Positions 1 to 11,087 of a stretch of DNA of 64,000 bases are shown piece by piece. Position numbers and translations under genes: made by a program. This stretch comes from Liriodendron chinense (Eukaryota; Streptophyta; Magnoliopsida; Magnoliales; Magnoliaceae), in assembly GCA_003013855.2 (NCBI GenBank), contig PVNU02001548.1, forward strand, positions 2,604,001-2,668,000, in the 5' to 3' direction. The notes below the pieces were generated by a model. It ran no database searches and had not been told where the DNA came from. It worked only from the letters and a program-made list of their open reading frames with translations. How positions within the stretch are numbered: the first letter of the stretch is position 1; each line of letters begins with the position of its first letter.

Positions 1-645
1 GAACCGTCTTTCTTTCACCCGGGAATTGTAGAATCTAGCAACGCGCTGTTGATAGGCTGCGATCCGAACTTGGGAGGTTTCTCTGACTTCGTCGAGCAGA
101 TCGAGGTTAGTTCGAAGCTCGTCCTGATTCTGATCGGGTCGATAATTATTGATACGGTTACTTGGTAGCCCTATCTCGACCGGGACTACGGCCTCCGTTC
201 CGAAGGCCAGGAAGAATGGGGATTCTCCTGTTGTTGACCGAGCTGTGGTCCGATATGCCCACAACACCTCGGGGAGCTGTTCAGCCCAAGCTCCTTTGAA
301 TTCGCCGAGTTTTGTTTTCAGATGATTCTTGATAATCTTGTTGATAGCTTCGACTTGCCCGTTGGCTTGGGGATGATGAGGAGACGAATACACATTCTTT
401 ATACCTAAGTTCTGGCAAAATTCTCTGTATTTCGCATTATCGAACTGGGGCCCATTGTCGGTGACGATAGTGTTTGGGACACCGAACCGACATACGATCG
501 ACTTCCAGATGAAGTCTGTTGTTTTCTTCTCGGTGATTTTCGCAAGCGGTTCTGCCTCGACCCATTTCGTAAAATAATCGACGGCCACGATCGCATACTT
601 GACCTGTCCCTTGCCCGTAGGGAGAGGACCAATGATATCGACCCC
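1..645 (-). pseudogene. integrase catalytic core separated from gag-pol by a stop
   Basis: Reading on in the same frame past the TAG at 646-648, all 215 codons to the window edge are open. The DDE triad is visible: first Asp at 577-579 (in VDYFTKW), second Asp at 457-459 (in VTDNGPQF) and Glu at 349-351 (in ANGQVEAI), with 35 residues between the last two, as in retroviral-type integrases. The core is therefore intact apart from the single stop, which points to a recent or selectively neutral lesion. The C-terminal part continues outside the window. Confidence 0.88.
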
Positions 646-3600
646 CTACTGCGCAAAGGGCCACGGTCTAGACATAGGAGTGAGCTCTTCGGAAGGTGAG
701 TGAGGTACCGGTGTGAACTTTTGACATTTATCGCATCGCTTGACGATCTCACGGGCGTCCTTTTGGATCGTCGGCCAGTAATAACCTTGGCGAACTGCTT
801 TCTGCGCTAATGCCCTACTCCCAGAATGATTTCCACATGCACCGGAGTGGATTTCCCTTAAGACGTAGTCGGCTTCGTTTGGTCCGAGGCAGCGGAGATA
901 TGGCAATGAGAGACCCTTCTTGTATAATATATCGTCGAGTAGCACGTACCGAGCTGACCTATACTGGATCCGTCTTGCCTCTATTTTTTCTTCGGGTAAT
1001 ATGTTCTCCTGTAGGAAACGGACGATAGGGTCTCTCCAGTCAGGCTCGGTTGAAACAGCGCATACCTCATTTTTAATGTCGTCCGCGATACTTCTTTGGG
1101 GGAGGAATTCAATGGGAACGACCCGTCCCAGTTCGTCGTCTCCAGCCGACGCTAGCTTAGCGAGGGAGTCTGCATGGGTGTTGTGACTTCTCGGTACTCG
1201 GACAACTTTGCAACGATCGAACCGAGCGGATAACTCGTGATATTTTTGCAGGTACGCGGACATCTTTTTTTCCTTTGCTTGATATTCCATTGTTGCTTGA
1301 CCCACGACCAATTGTGAGTCACTGTACGTCGTGATGCGTCGGATTCCGACTGCCGAGGCTAGCCGTAATCCGGCGAGAAGTGCTTCATATTCGGCTTCGT
1401 TGTTTGAAGCTTTGAAACCGAACCTTAGGGCATACTGGACTTTTATGCCATCACGGGAGGTCAAGATTATTCTCGTTCCACATCCTTGCGAGTTCGACGA
1501 TCCATCGACATGCAGCGACCAGTTCGAATCTTCTACTGGGTTCGGTCCTTCCATGTTATCCTGACAGGGGGCATTAGTTTCGGGATCGGAGAGGTCGGTA
1601 AGCTCGGCAATGAAATCAGCCACAGCCTGCCCCTTAATCGCCGTGCGGGGTCGGTACTGGACGTCGAATTCTCCGAGCTCGATGGCCCACCATGCTAGAC
1701 GACCCGAAGTTTCCGGCTTCTGTAGTATTTGTCTCAACGGCTGGTTTGTTAATACCACTATCGGGTGTGCTTGGAAATAAGGGCGTAATTTCCTCGCCGT
1801 TGTAATTAGAGCTAGAGCCAATTTTTCTAGGTTAGGATAACGGGTCTCTACATCCAGGAGAGCTTTGCTGATGTAGTATATTGGTCTTTGTATACCTCGG
1901 TCATCGCGGATTAAGGCCGAGCTTACTGCCGCGGAAGATACGGCCAGATATAGTAGTAGCTCTTCCCCTTGTGCGGGCTTGGACAGTAGCGGAGGTGAAC
2001 CGAGGTACGCCTTTAGGTCCTGGAAGGCTTGTTCACATTCTGGCGTCCAGGCCACCTCGTTCAACTTGCGAAGTTGTTTGAAGAACGGGAGGCATCTGTC
2101 GGTAGCTCTGGATACGAACCTGTTGAGTGCGGCGACTCGCCCCGTGAGGCTTTGTATTTCTTTCACGGTGGTTGGCGAACTCATCTCAACCAACGCACGG
2201 ATCTTTTCAGAGTTGGCTTCAATTCCTCTTTGATTCAGAATGAACCCGAGTAATTTTCCCGATCTTACTCCGAAGGCGCATTTTCCGGGGTTGAGTTTCA
2301 TCCCGTATTTCTTCAGGATTCCGAACATAACCCGGAGGTCGTCGACATGGTCTTCTGATTTCAGACTTTTTACGAGCATATCGTCCACGTAGACTTCCAT
2401 GGTTTTGCCGATGTGCTCTGCGAACATTTTGTTGACCAAACGCTGGTACGTTGCTCCGGCGTTCTTCAGCCCGAAAGGCATCACCTTGTAGCAATACAGT
2501 CCTCGGTCAGTGACGAACGCCGTTTTTTGCCTATCGGGGGCATGCATCTGGATTTGATTGTACCCAGAGTAAGCATCCATGAAGCTGAGAAGCTCGTGGC
2601 CCGAGGTCGAATCTACGAGCTGATCTATTCTCGGTAACGGGAAGCTGTCCTTCGGGCAGGCTTTGTTGAGGTCAGTGTAGTCGATGCAAACCCTCCACTT
2701 CCCGTTGGCTTTTTTGACGAGGACGACATTGGCGAGCCAATCGGGATAGCGGACTTCCTGAATGAAACCTGCTTGACGCAATTTCTTTACCTCTTCTTCA
2801 ATTGCGGCATATCTTTCTGTGTTGAAGGCTCGTCTTTTCTGACGAACCGGCTTGACGGACGGGTCCACGTTGAGTCGGTGGACCATTATCTCGGGATTTA
2901 TACCGGGCATGTCCTGATGGGACCACGCAAAGGCGTCGGCGTTCTCTTTCAGAAAGGCGATCATCTTCGTCTGGATGTCGTCATTCAGTTGAGACCCGAT
3001 TTTGACGACCAAGCTCGGGTCCTTTTCTGACAAAGGGACTTCTATCAAATCTTCAGCTGGTGATCCACGTTCTTTCGTTTCTTCCCTGGGATCCAGGGGG
3101 GCTGCATGTGAGATGGCGGATATCAGGTTTTTGCCTTTTCCGCGCAAGGTCAGCTCATAACACCGACGAGCTTCTTGCTGGTCTCCTCGGATCACACCGA
3201 TTCCATCTTCGGTTTCGAACTTCATGGCCAGATGATAGATGGAGATGCCAGCCTTTAGAGCTCGTAAGATGGGTCGGCCGACGATCGCATTGTATGCCGA
3301 GGGAGTGTTGACGACCAAAAAATCGACCATGATCATTTTCTGGTTCGGCTCATCTCCTGCAGTGACCGGTAGAGTTATTTCTCCTTCAGGCATGATACAA
3401 TCTCCTGTGAATCCGGTCAGGGCTGTTTTGACCGGTCTTAATCTAGATCGATCAATCTTCATTCTGTCAAATGCCGAGGCATATATTATGTCGACCGAGC
3501 TTCCTGTATCCACCATCATCCTGTGGAGCTTCTTGTTTGCGACTACCATTGATACTACCAGAGAGTCGTCGTGCGGGTGTATTATTCCTCTGGCATCTTC

Positions 3601-4854
3601 CTCGGAGAAAGATATCATGCGCTGGGCGACCTTAGGAATTTTTGTGGGTCTGCTGGTTAGATTCACCTGCAATGCTGGCTCGGATGTCCGTGCCTGACGA
3701 GCATAGGATTTGCGGGCGTTGCCAGAATCTCCAGTGGTGGGCCCGCCGAAGATCACATGGATCTCTTCCATAGGGTTATTATCGACCGGCTCTCTTCTTT
3801 CTTCCCGAGCTGAACTTCTGTCGTCGTCGGGACGTTGGGCGATGTATTCTTTCAAGAATCCTTGCCGGATCAGCGTTTCTATTTGTCGCTTCAGGTCAAA
3901 ACAATCCACCGTGTTATGACCATGATCTTTATGGTATAAACAGTATTTGGATTTTGACCTTCTGTCGGGGTCGGTTTTTATCTTCGCTGGTTGTTCGAAC
4001 GCCTGTCTGTTCTTCTCGGCTAAGAATATTTGCTCGATGGTTGTCTTGAGCGGAGTATATTTATCAAATTTTGGAACCGAAGTTTTGGCTCCGCGTGGAT
4101 TAGCGTTTGAGTTCGGGGATCGGCGATCTGGACGATGCCGTTTAGTGCTACTTTCCTCCTTGCGTTCTTTCCTCTTATGAGACGACCCCTGAGCGTTCAC
4201 CAGCTCTTCTGCGTTTATGTGTTTCGCAGCTCGATCGAGGAATTCAGCAACTGATTGAGGGGGCTGTTCCCCTACTGACCAGAGGAACTTCTCATCCCGC
4301 AACCCTCCTATCATTGTGTGTAGCAGTACGTCTTGGGATAGGTTCTCCACTTGAACCGCTTCAGCGTTGAATCGTGAGAGGTAATCTTTCAATGATTCGT
4401 TGTCTTTCTGTTTGACTGCAGCGAGGTGCGTCGAATGCTTCCTCGGGTCAGTGCTTCCGATGAACTGAGTTGCGAATGCTCTGCTCAGCTCGGTGAAAGA
4501 GGAGATGGACTTCGGTTTTAAATTGCGAAACCACGTCCAGGCCGAACCAGTCAAAGACAACGGGAAAGCTTTACACATAATGTGGCCATTAACCCCATGG
4601 AGTTCCATTCGGACCTTGAAGTTCTCAAGGTGCTCAGCCGGGTCCCCTATCCCGGAATATTGCTTGAGCTGGGGTATTTTGAAGCTTTTCGGGAGAGGCT
4701 CGTTGCGGATTTCATCAGTGTACGGGGACTCAGATGAGTCTACCAGAACATCTGCTGCTGTCGGCACTCGGGCAAGTTGTGCTAACTGGATATCACCGAT
4801 CCTCTCCCGAAGCTCTTTTAGCTCGGCTTCGAGGGGAGTAATATTATCGTCCAT
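646..4854 (-). pseudogene. gag-pol polyprotein of the Tat-type gypsy element, truncated in integrase
   Basis: A 1402-codon frame starts at ATG 4854. Approximate residues: retrotransposon gag core 90-190; a Cys/His cluster starting at C305 (YCLYHKDHGHNTVDC); aspartic protease with DTGSS at 449-453; reverse transcriptase with the YVDD active site at 822-825 (nt 2380-2391); gypsy-type RNase H at about 965-1045; second RNase H with D1117 (HVDGSS), then NEAEYEAL, YSDSQLV and HADSLAKLAS; integrase zinc-binding HHCC domain from H1336 to the RCDKC motif. The first RNase H lacks the usual catalytic Asp (LYLAVSSAA where a TDAS-like motif is expected; TNQPL where TDH/N is expected). The second keeps its acidic residues. 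The frame ends at TAG 646-648, at the start of the integrase catalytic core, and the same frame stays open downstream to the window edge. It would make capsid and replication proteins but not a full integrase. Confidence 0.92.
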
Positions 4855-4915
4855 CCGCCCTTGATCTTGACTAGCTCGGGCGGATCTTCTTTCTTCTATT
4901 CTGTGCCTTAGATCA

Positions 4916-5374
4916 TTAGAAGGAAGCCGTGGCCGCTCGAACTCTCGAGGCGGAGGCTCGGCTCACGACTTCATCCTCGTCGGGTTGCGGACGGCTTGAG
5001 TGTGAGCGTGGCGGATGAGAACTTTGCTGAGGTAGCCCAGGTTCGGGGTTGGTTTCGAGGTTAGGTGCGGGTCGGACTAGACTATTCAGCAAGGCTGTAA
5101 TTTCGTCCAATTTTCTGTCCACGCGCTCGAAGCGTCTATCAACCCCACCAAATTGCTCTGCGACGCCTCCCACCCGTTCTTCTAATGTGAACAGTCTGGT
5201 CCCGCGGTTTCGGGACCTCTGCCGTCCACTCAGAAGATTGAGGCGGTGTGACGAGCTGCCGAGGTGGAGCATTGGAGTATTGCGAATAGGTGCTTCATCT
5301 TCAGAATGATGCTCGTAGGAGAGCTCATCGTTCACCGGGGCTTTCCCTTTCCTATTGCCTCTCCCACCGGCCAT
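4916..5374 (-). pseudogene. gag N-terminal part of the gypsy element, frame-disrupted
   Basis: A 152-codon frame starts at an ATG (5374) 49 bp downstream of the primer-binding site, with a basic start (MAGGRGNRKGKAPV), and ends at TAA (4916-4918). It contains a charged heptad-like stretch, FGGVDRRFERVDRKLDEI. The large gag-pol frame below is already open from a TGA near 4962, so the two frames overlap by about 45 bp. The last residues of this frame look unlike the rest (Ala/Ser/Arg-rich), while the other frame over the same bases gives a charged segment. The simplest reading is a one-base insertion (or two-base deletion) near 4960-4975 that separated the gag N-terminus from the rest. A designed frameshift cannot be excluded. 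Confidence 0.6.
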
Positions 5375-5422
5375 TGGTTCTTTAGAACGAAGGATTCTGT
5401 AAAGAAAAGACTTTTGTCGTCG

Positions 5423-5440
5423 TTCCCACAGACGGCGCCA
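5423..5440 (-). promoter_or_regulatory. primer-binding site, tRNA-Asp type
   Basis: The minus strand reads TGGCGCCGTCTGTGGGAA just inside the LTR. TGGCGCCGT is complementary to a tRNA 3' end ...ACGGCGCCA, as found in plant tRNA-Asp. Such a site primes minus-strand DNA synthesis. The match beyond the first nine bases is imperfect, so the tRNA identity is inferred. Confidence 0.65.
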
Positions 5441-5443
5441 ATC

Positions 5444-6033
5444 TGTTGATGCTATTTTCTGGTCAACAGACGAGGTGATGGAATTTGTATATGTAGGAAC
5501 AGATCGTCGGAAGAGATATCCTTCGGATGAATCGGCAGAGATGTTTGGATCAACGGCTTGACTTAGATTCTACAAAACACCACAGAAAATGGTAACGGGG
5601 GGGGGGGGGGGGACTGGGATCCAGCCGTGAACCCTCCGATGCCTAAATCAGTAATCACCTTTGAGAATCGTAAGATGACTTGTCGTAGAGATTAGAGCGT
5701 ACCTGTCGTTGGAGTTAATCTTTTTATTTATAGGCATTGATCAGAGAGTTATTGAGCTGAGATCACGGCACATATCTTGCCTTTTGTCCGGGAATCCGGG
5801 CGAGAATCTCGGACCGTTCTGATCTTTCGGACGGTTCCGATCTTGAGGGGATGCGCCATCATCTATAGGCAATGTGAGGAAGGGATGAGTTCGGCTCTCG
5901 TATGCTCGGCAGATTAGGTCCGGTCCGATCTGACCTTGAAGGGGGGTGAAGTCGTCAGTTCAGGCCTTCAGCTTACTGTAGGATTTCGAGCTCTTTTGTC
6001 CTCGGGTCGGTTAGGAGAAATTATCCCATAACA
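5444..6033 (-). repeat. 5' LTR of the Tat-type gypsy element
   Basis: On the minus strand the LTR begins TGTTATGGGATAATTTCTCC at 6033 and ends ...CATCAACA at 5444, giving TG...CA ends and about 590 bp. Three bases separate it from the primer-binding site. It contains a TATA box (5725-5732) and a homopolymer of 16 G on the plus strand (5597-5612). The 3' boundary is inferred from the CA end next to the primer-binding site. The 5' boundary is inferred from the TG end and the abrupt change to MITE sequence at 6034. Confidence 0.75.
5725..5732 (-). promoter_or_regulatory. TATA box of the gypsy LTR
   Basis: TATAAATA on the minus strand inside the LTR, about 285 bp upstream of the LTR 3' end. This is the expected place for the RNA polymerase II promoter that makes the genomic transcript. 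Assigned from motif and position only. Confidence 0.5.
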
Positions 6034-6086
6034 GGCCCCACCTATGTTCCCAGGCAGGAACTTCCTGGGAAAGGAAATCCGCGTCC
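6034..6086. mobile_element. terminus of a GGCCCAC foldback MITE, cut by the gypsy insertion
   Basis: Directly after the LTR the sequence runs GGCCCCACC, then GGCAGGAACTTCCTGG, and ends GGAAATCCGCGTCC. This is the order and spacing seen, reverse-complemented, at the left end of the MITE at 24117-24621 (GGACGCGGATTTCCTGCG ... GGAAGTTC ... GGTGGGGCCCAC). The rest of this copy is expected on the far side of the retrotransposon, outside the window. A second end-like fragment (GTGGGGCCCACCTAGGTTCC, then AGCGCAGGAGCTTCCTG) follows at about 6102-6142. Confidence 0.6.
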
Positions 6087-6540
6087 GGCTTGCAAAACGG
6101 GACGGTGGGGCCCACCTAGGTTCCTAGCGCAGGAGCTTCCTGTCCTAAAAACAGTTTCCACTTCAAAACGCGTTTCGTAGCTTGCATGCTTGCTTTTCAA
6201 AACTTAAGATACAACCCATGTAGGTGAGTATGCTTTCCTTTCTTTCTTCTTTCAAAGATAAGTGAGTAGTCTATTTTCAAGGGCAAAATTGGAAGAACAA
6301 AAAATTCCTAAAGTTAAAAAATGTAGGTTTGTAGTGTAAAAGCACTTGTAGATATCATTTCCCTTTGCAGATTCCATTTGGAAATTGGTTCCATTTGCCA
6401 ACAACCTATTCAAGCTTTTGAGCCATTGCTGATTGATTCCTGGCTAGAGCTTCACTTGCAAATTCCAAGCATTTCTATTCCTTTCAAACGCTCACTTTTA
6501 TTATTATTATTATTATTTATTTATATTTTTTTTAAAGAAG

Positions 6541-6622
6541 CAGCACATGAGCCTTAGATTTCCTGTCCAAAATGTAAGTTGCAGCACATGAGCCTTAGAT
6601 TTCCTGTCCTAAATGTAAGTTG
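6541..6622. repeat. 41-bp tandem duplication
   Basis: Two copies of a 41-bp unit starting CAGCACATGAGCCTTAGATT lie head to tail and differ at one base (CCAAAATG versus CCTAAATG). No coding potential. Confidence 0.85.
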
Positions 6623-7681
6623 TAGTGTACAACTAGTTGTAGCATCCTATCCCTCAATGAAAAGAGGGAAGCAAATTCCCGACACCCAGAATCCTAAGAT
6701 ACCAGAAAAGCAAACAGAGACTCTAAAATAACAGAAATAGCAAAGAAAACATCTGTCGCATCGAATCTGTGGATGACATTCACATTCTTCAATTCGCCTT
6801 CGGCATTAAGAACCTTGTTCCAATTTTCAGCCACTGACCTTGGTCCCTATCTAGGAGGCTTTGCTTCCACTCGAATGATTCTACAACTCCGTGGGGCCCA
6901 TACAAAAACTTACATCTGCACCGTCTGTAAGACGACAAATCAAAATTGAGCTTACAGCAGCCAAACATCAAAGCCCCCGAAACTCTCCCCAGAGACCCTC
7001 TTCATAATCATAAACCTCTATGCTTTCATCGACAATCTCCAACGGGAAGATTACCTTGTTAAGAAGATCTGGCCTGTTCATCTCCTTCCACGCAGACCCC
7101 ACCATGTAGCAAATGGGACCAATTTACAGAAAATTTCCCTGCTCTTCTTTTCAAAGGCCATGAAATTGACAAGCAAGCAAATAGAAAATCTGAATCTTAT
7201 CTCTAAAGAGCTAAAAGGCATGCCTGGGTGCCACTGAGAATTGACTTGTAAAGCATATCAATGGCCAAATTTGAGCTGAAGATTGTGGGCCCACTCAGAT
7301 ATGGCAGAATGGGTTTCTATGATGATGAGTTTGATGAACAGTTCTGATTTTCAAACACATGGCACATATGAACACATGTGTGAAAGTCAATAAATCCCTG
7401 CTTGGGTGACCTTATTCAAAGAAGGGCGGACAACAACTTTACTTTTTCAACAAATGCCAGAAATGAAAAACGGGTGTGGCATCCAAACACACACCAAAAA
7501 GATAGAAAGCCAAATTCCCTCAGCCATCTCATGCCAGGTCGCCGTCATTCATGCAAAATGTTATGATCAATCATAAGCTCACAATTATTTAAAAAAAAAA
7601 AAAATCTTACTTTCTATTCTTTTTTAACAACTAGAGATACACTGTATCCATTTACAATATAAAGAATTTTTTATAAAATAG
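6623..7681. other. no confident gene; possible degenerate exon on minus strand
   Basis: No long open frame. On the minus strand around 7105-6980 a short stretch reads MVGSAWKEMNRPDLLNKVIFPLE and could be an F-box/LRR-like relic with a possible GTAATC donor. The frame closes quickly and I cannot confirm it. The rest is unremarkable A/T-rich sequence. Confidence 0.2.
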
Positions 7682-7739
7682 TTAGAAGATGCAATTACTA
7701 GATGCTCTGAACTCCGACTTCTCAAAAGCGGGGCGGGGG

Positions 7740-8039
7740 TTCCCCATACCTGTTCTCAATCTCACTCCCGCTTTGTGCAACTGAAGGGTTGGCTGTAGAG
7801 AGCACTGCCCAACACCACGGCACTTGTATCTTGATCTAACCAAACAAAGCAAACTCATTGCTCCCCCAGCCAAATCGAGCATTCTGGACTAAGTGCATTG
7901 AAACCTTGGCATCTTTAATTCTTTCTTTCTACCTGGAGAAGCTTCCATATCGTAGGAGACCAGAAATCTGCTGCGCAACTCAAATCTCAGCATCAGCCTC
8001 CACACGTGACAGAATCTGGTCGCAATCACAGCACCATGT
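7740..8039 (-). pseudogene. possible two-exon remnant of an unidentified gene
   Basis: On the minus strand an acceptor (CTTTTTAG) precedes a segment from 8039, which runs to a donor (CTCCAG|GTAGAAAG, near 7935). A second acceptor (TTTGGTTAG, near 7843) precedes a segment ending at a donor (GAACAG|GTATGG, near 7755). Joined at these sites, one frame continues across the junction and has protein-like composition (CDCDQILSRVEADAEI, then VAQQISGLLRYGSFSR). It has an in-frame TGA where a CGA (Arg) codon would be one transition away. I do not recognise the family. It could be a decayed exon pair or chance, as the stretch is short. Confidence 0.22.
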
Positions 8040-8043
8040 CTAA

Positions 8044-8645
8044 AAAGCAGAAATGAAATATATTAACGTCTCCGATTTACTCAATTGGGCTGGATGAGTA
8101 ACTGCAGCTTTTGAACCAAGTGAATAATTCCATCAAGAATAAATCACATCAACTCTGGCCAACTAAAAGTTGACAGCATAAAGAGATTTCAGATGATAGC
8201 ACGATTAAAAGGCCATTATTGTATTTCCAAAAAAGACTATTTTCCTAAATATATTAAGTGTTCTCATCTTTTTTTCTAAAACAAGAACCCAAGGACTGGG
8301 TCAACTCATGGTGGGTCGAACTTTAGCTGAGTTGGCATACAAGTCGGCAAGTTCTGAGACTTTTCAGGATGGAGGTGATATCCACGATATACAGCATACT
8401 CTTCTCATCACACTTCACTGACATGATCTATTCCCAGTGTCCTCTATAAGATTCCTAAGGTTGCAAAACCAGTATTTCTTCCCCTTTCAGAAAAAGATTT
8501 GCCAATTAGCATCCCTTTGAATAAGCCCAGGACATCCTTTTTTCCCTAGAAGTTTGGGGATTTAGTGAATGAGACCACAGAAGGTTTAGAACCTATCTAC
8601 AATGATGTAGACGCAATGAGACACCAGGTGACCTTGGTAAAGACA
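8044..8645. other. no gene seen
   Basis: A/T-rich sequence without a sustained open frame or recognised repeat. Confidence 0.4.
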
Positions 8646-8890
8646 CCAAGAAGCAGGAAACAAAATAAAAATGCCAAACAAAGAAGAACCATCTAGTTGA
8701 TAAACATACCTGAATTATCCTGACTGATTTTGAAGTTCGCATGCACACCCCCTTCAGATCCCCAAGAAGCAGGAAACAAGAAAAATGCCAAACAAAGAAG
8801 AACCATCTAGTTGATAAACATACCTGAATTATCCTGATTGATTTTGAAGTTCGCATGCACACCCCCCCCCCCCCCCCCCCCCCCCCCCCC
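8646..8890. repeat. tandem duplication of ~110 bp ending in a poly-C tract
   Basis: Two near-identical copies (8646-8752 and 8762-8866) begin CCAAGAAGCAGGAAACAA and end GTTCGCATGCACACCCCC. In the first copy the C run is 5 long. In the second it has expanded to 29 C (8862-8890). An A-rich run follows at 8892-8930. Open frames here are artefacts of the homopolymers. Confidence 0.9.
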
Positions 8891-8930
8891 ACCAAAAAAA
8901 AGGCCCATTGCCAAAAAAAAAAAAAAAAAA

Positions 8931-11080
8931 GGATATCAATTGTGCTGCTGCTACATTAGATCTGGAAACACTTCATTTTGTCTTCTCTTCCAGCTCCAGG
9001 AGACCCAACATCCAGAAAAGTATATACACAAAAACAGACAGCTTGCATGTGGGTCTCAAAACCAGCAAGAAAAATCTATGCTTGTAATCCTACCAATGGA
9101 GCTGAATTGATTGGAAAGGAGATCAGAAACATGTCATTTGATATATAGCAAGGTTGGCTTTATGAATTGAGAGGTTATTTGGTATGCATAAACATACAAG
9201 ACTTGATTGACGCAGTCTTTACAAGTAGAGAAGTTATTCGGTTTGCATAAAACAAAGTACCAGATTTAAGCGCTACAAGTCTTCTGAAGGATGTAGCAAA
9301 TGGGCTGTCTCTTTCTAATCAGCTGAAATCTTTCTGTTCATTTCCAGCATAAGAATTGGTTTACCATCTCTGCATCTGGAATATGAAAGATTCATGGCTA
9401 GTTCTTTTTGGTAATCTTCATTCCTGAGGCAGGTCTTCAATTACAAAACGAATGAAACTGCAACTTGGGGATGGGGATACCCTCATGAAAATCATGCATG
9501 TAATTGCAACTTCACCATTTTCCTTTTTTGAACCAAATATTCCATTTCATTTCATTTCAGTGATGCATCGAGACGACACCCTGAGATCTCCGAAGTCTCA
9601 CATTTCAAATTTAATATTTCAGCATCTCCTTCGACTTCTACAACTCCTGAGAGTCATTTTCAGTAGTGATTATAGCCTTTACATATAGACTCTCTCCTCT
9701 TGATGAAATCTGAATTAGCAGTGCTTCTTGTATAACCTCATTCCTTTGAGTTTGCTTCTTCCTATAGCTCACCATACAGAATATTTTTATAATGCATTTG
9801 ATGACATGCCCATCTGAAATATCCGTCCAGGATGAAGTGAGTTGTATTCTACTTGCTTCCAAAAAATATTAGATATTTCATAGTAATCCAATTCATTCAA
9901 CCGATTGTAACCCCTCTCCTCCAGTCAGGCTCCATACTGTGATATTGTTCCATCAGAGATTTGATTTTGTACACCTGTTCTACGCCAACTACATTTTTCC
10001 ATGTGCCTCTGAAACAGCCTTGCATATCTTCATCCATGCTCAAATCCACCTTGACCTGAAGACAGTTTCAAATGTCACCAGTTCTTTCCCTGTTGATGCT
10101 TTCAGTAACTAGCATTTGCTTTTCAGCTCACTGTCCTCAAGGCATACGAGCTTCATTTTTCCAGTACTGATTGAGATTTCATGGTGCATTGCTTTAGAAG
10201 GTTGCTTCAATTATACTTGCCAGACAACTTCAGTTGTTTTCAGCATATTGCTGATGAGAACTAGCTAGACTGTTGAAAGTAGATGGACGTTTGGACTTTT
10301 CTCTTTGGAAAATAAACTGCTGCTTGACGGGCATAACCAGTTTTTCTTGTTCAGAAGGTAGGATATGCTGAGAAACAAAAATGCAGCCAAAAGCATTCTA
10401 TAATATTAGATTTCAAAGAGCAAAGAAAGCATCATTACCATTTCATATAGGGACAGACATTTGATTGGAAGATGGAAATCATGGTGATTAAACGAAAAGC
10501 AACATGCAGAACCTCAGTCAAAGATATTTCAAGATGTCGTGGTGATATAAAAGCGAGAGACAAACCATGTAATATGCAGATGATTCACAAAACATAGCAA
10601 CAAGCACTGGAAAGAAGCGACTCATCAGCACCGGAAAGTATATGCTGGACCGTATCTTTATCATCACCACTGTATGGAAGCAAGCTAATCAAGTTAAGAC
10701 AATAAAATAAAGAAATGCAATACCATGCCTAAGCAAATTAATGATGAATCCAGGCCACACATCAAGCCCCGTGCACCATCTGATTGATAAATGTGGCTGT
10801 AATTGAAAACCAATTGGATTGGGGCCTGCGGATCCAATTGGATGGCTAAAACAGCTAGCCGGTAGCACAATGGGACCCACCAGCCCAAGCCTATCTTTTT
10901 AAACAGCCTTTATACAAAACTTGGTGCTTCTTGGTGGTGATTGTACGGTCTGAACAGCACTATATGCAGTTGTAAATAAGCACTGTACTCCATATAGTTG
11001 TATATAGGTGTACTCCATATCTGTTTCCCTTCTTTTCCTGCTAGGATTGGAAATCCTGTATTTTACATATCCATATGATT
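8931..11080. other. no gene seen
   Basis: About 2.1 kb of moderately A/T-rich sequence with only short open frames on either strand. I found no transposon ends or exon-like segments I could defend. Confidence 0.35.
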
Positions 11081-11087
11081 TTTATTT

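Larger units (their letters stand above)
1..6033 (-). mobile_element. Ty3/gypsy retrotransposon, Tat lineage, 3' end outside window
   Basis: Read on the minus strand, the order is 5' LTR (6033-5444), primer-binding site (5440-5423), gag, protease, reverse transcriptase, a degenerate gypsy RNase H, a second intact-looking RNase H, and integrase, running off the left edge at position 1. A second RNase H between the first one and the integrase is the published hallmark of the Tat lineage (Ogre/Retand-like). The copy is long and largely open but carries at least two lesions: an apparent frame change in gag near 4960 and a stop at 646-648 inside integrase. The 3' LTR and downstream target duplication lie outside the window, so age cannot be estimated from LTR divergence here. 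Right of the 5' LTR the host sequence is the terminus of a GGCCCAC foldback MITE. Confidence 0.93.

Noticed and set aside
3239..3697. 152-codon plus-strand open frame and other plus-strand frames in 800-5450
   Set aside because: Antisense of gag-pol; no independent signals.
8593..9110. Poly-Gly and poly-Pro open frames
   Set aside because: Caused by the 29-C homopolymer at the end of a local duplication.
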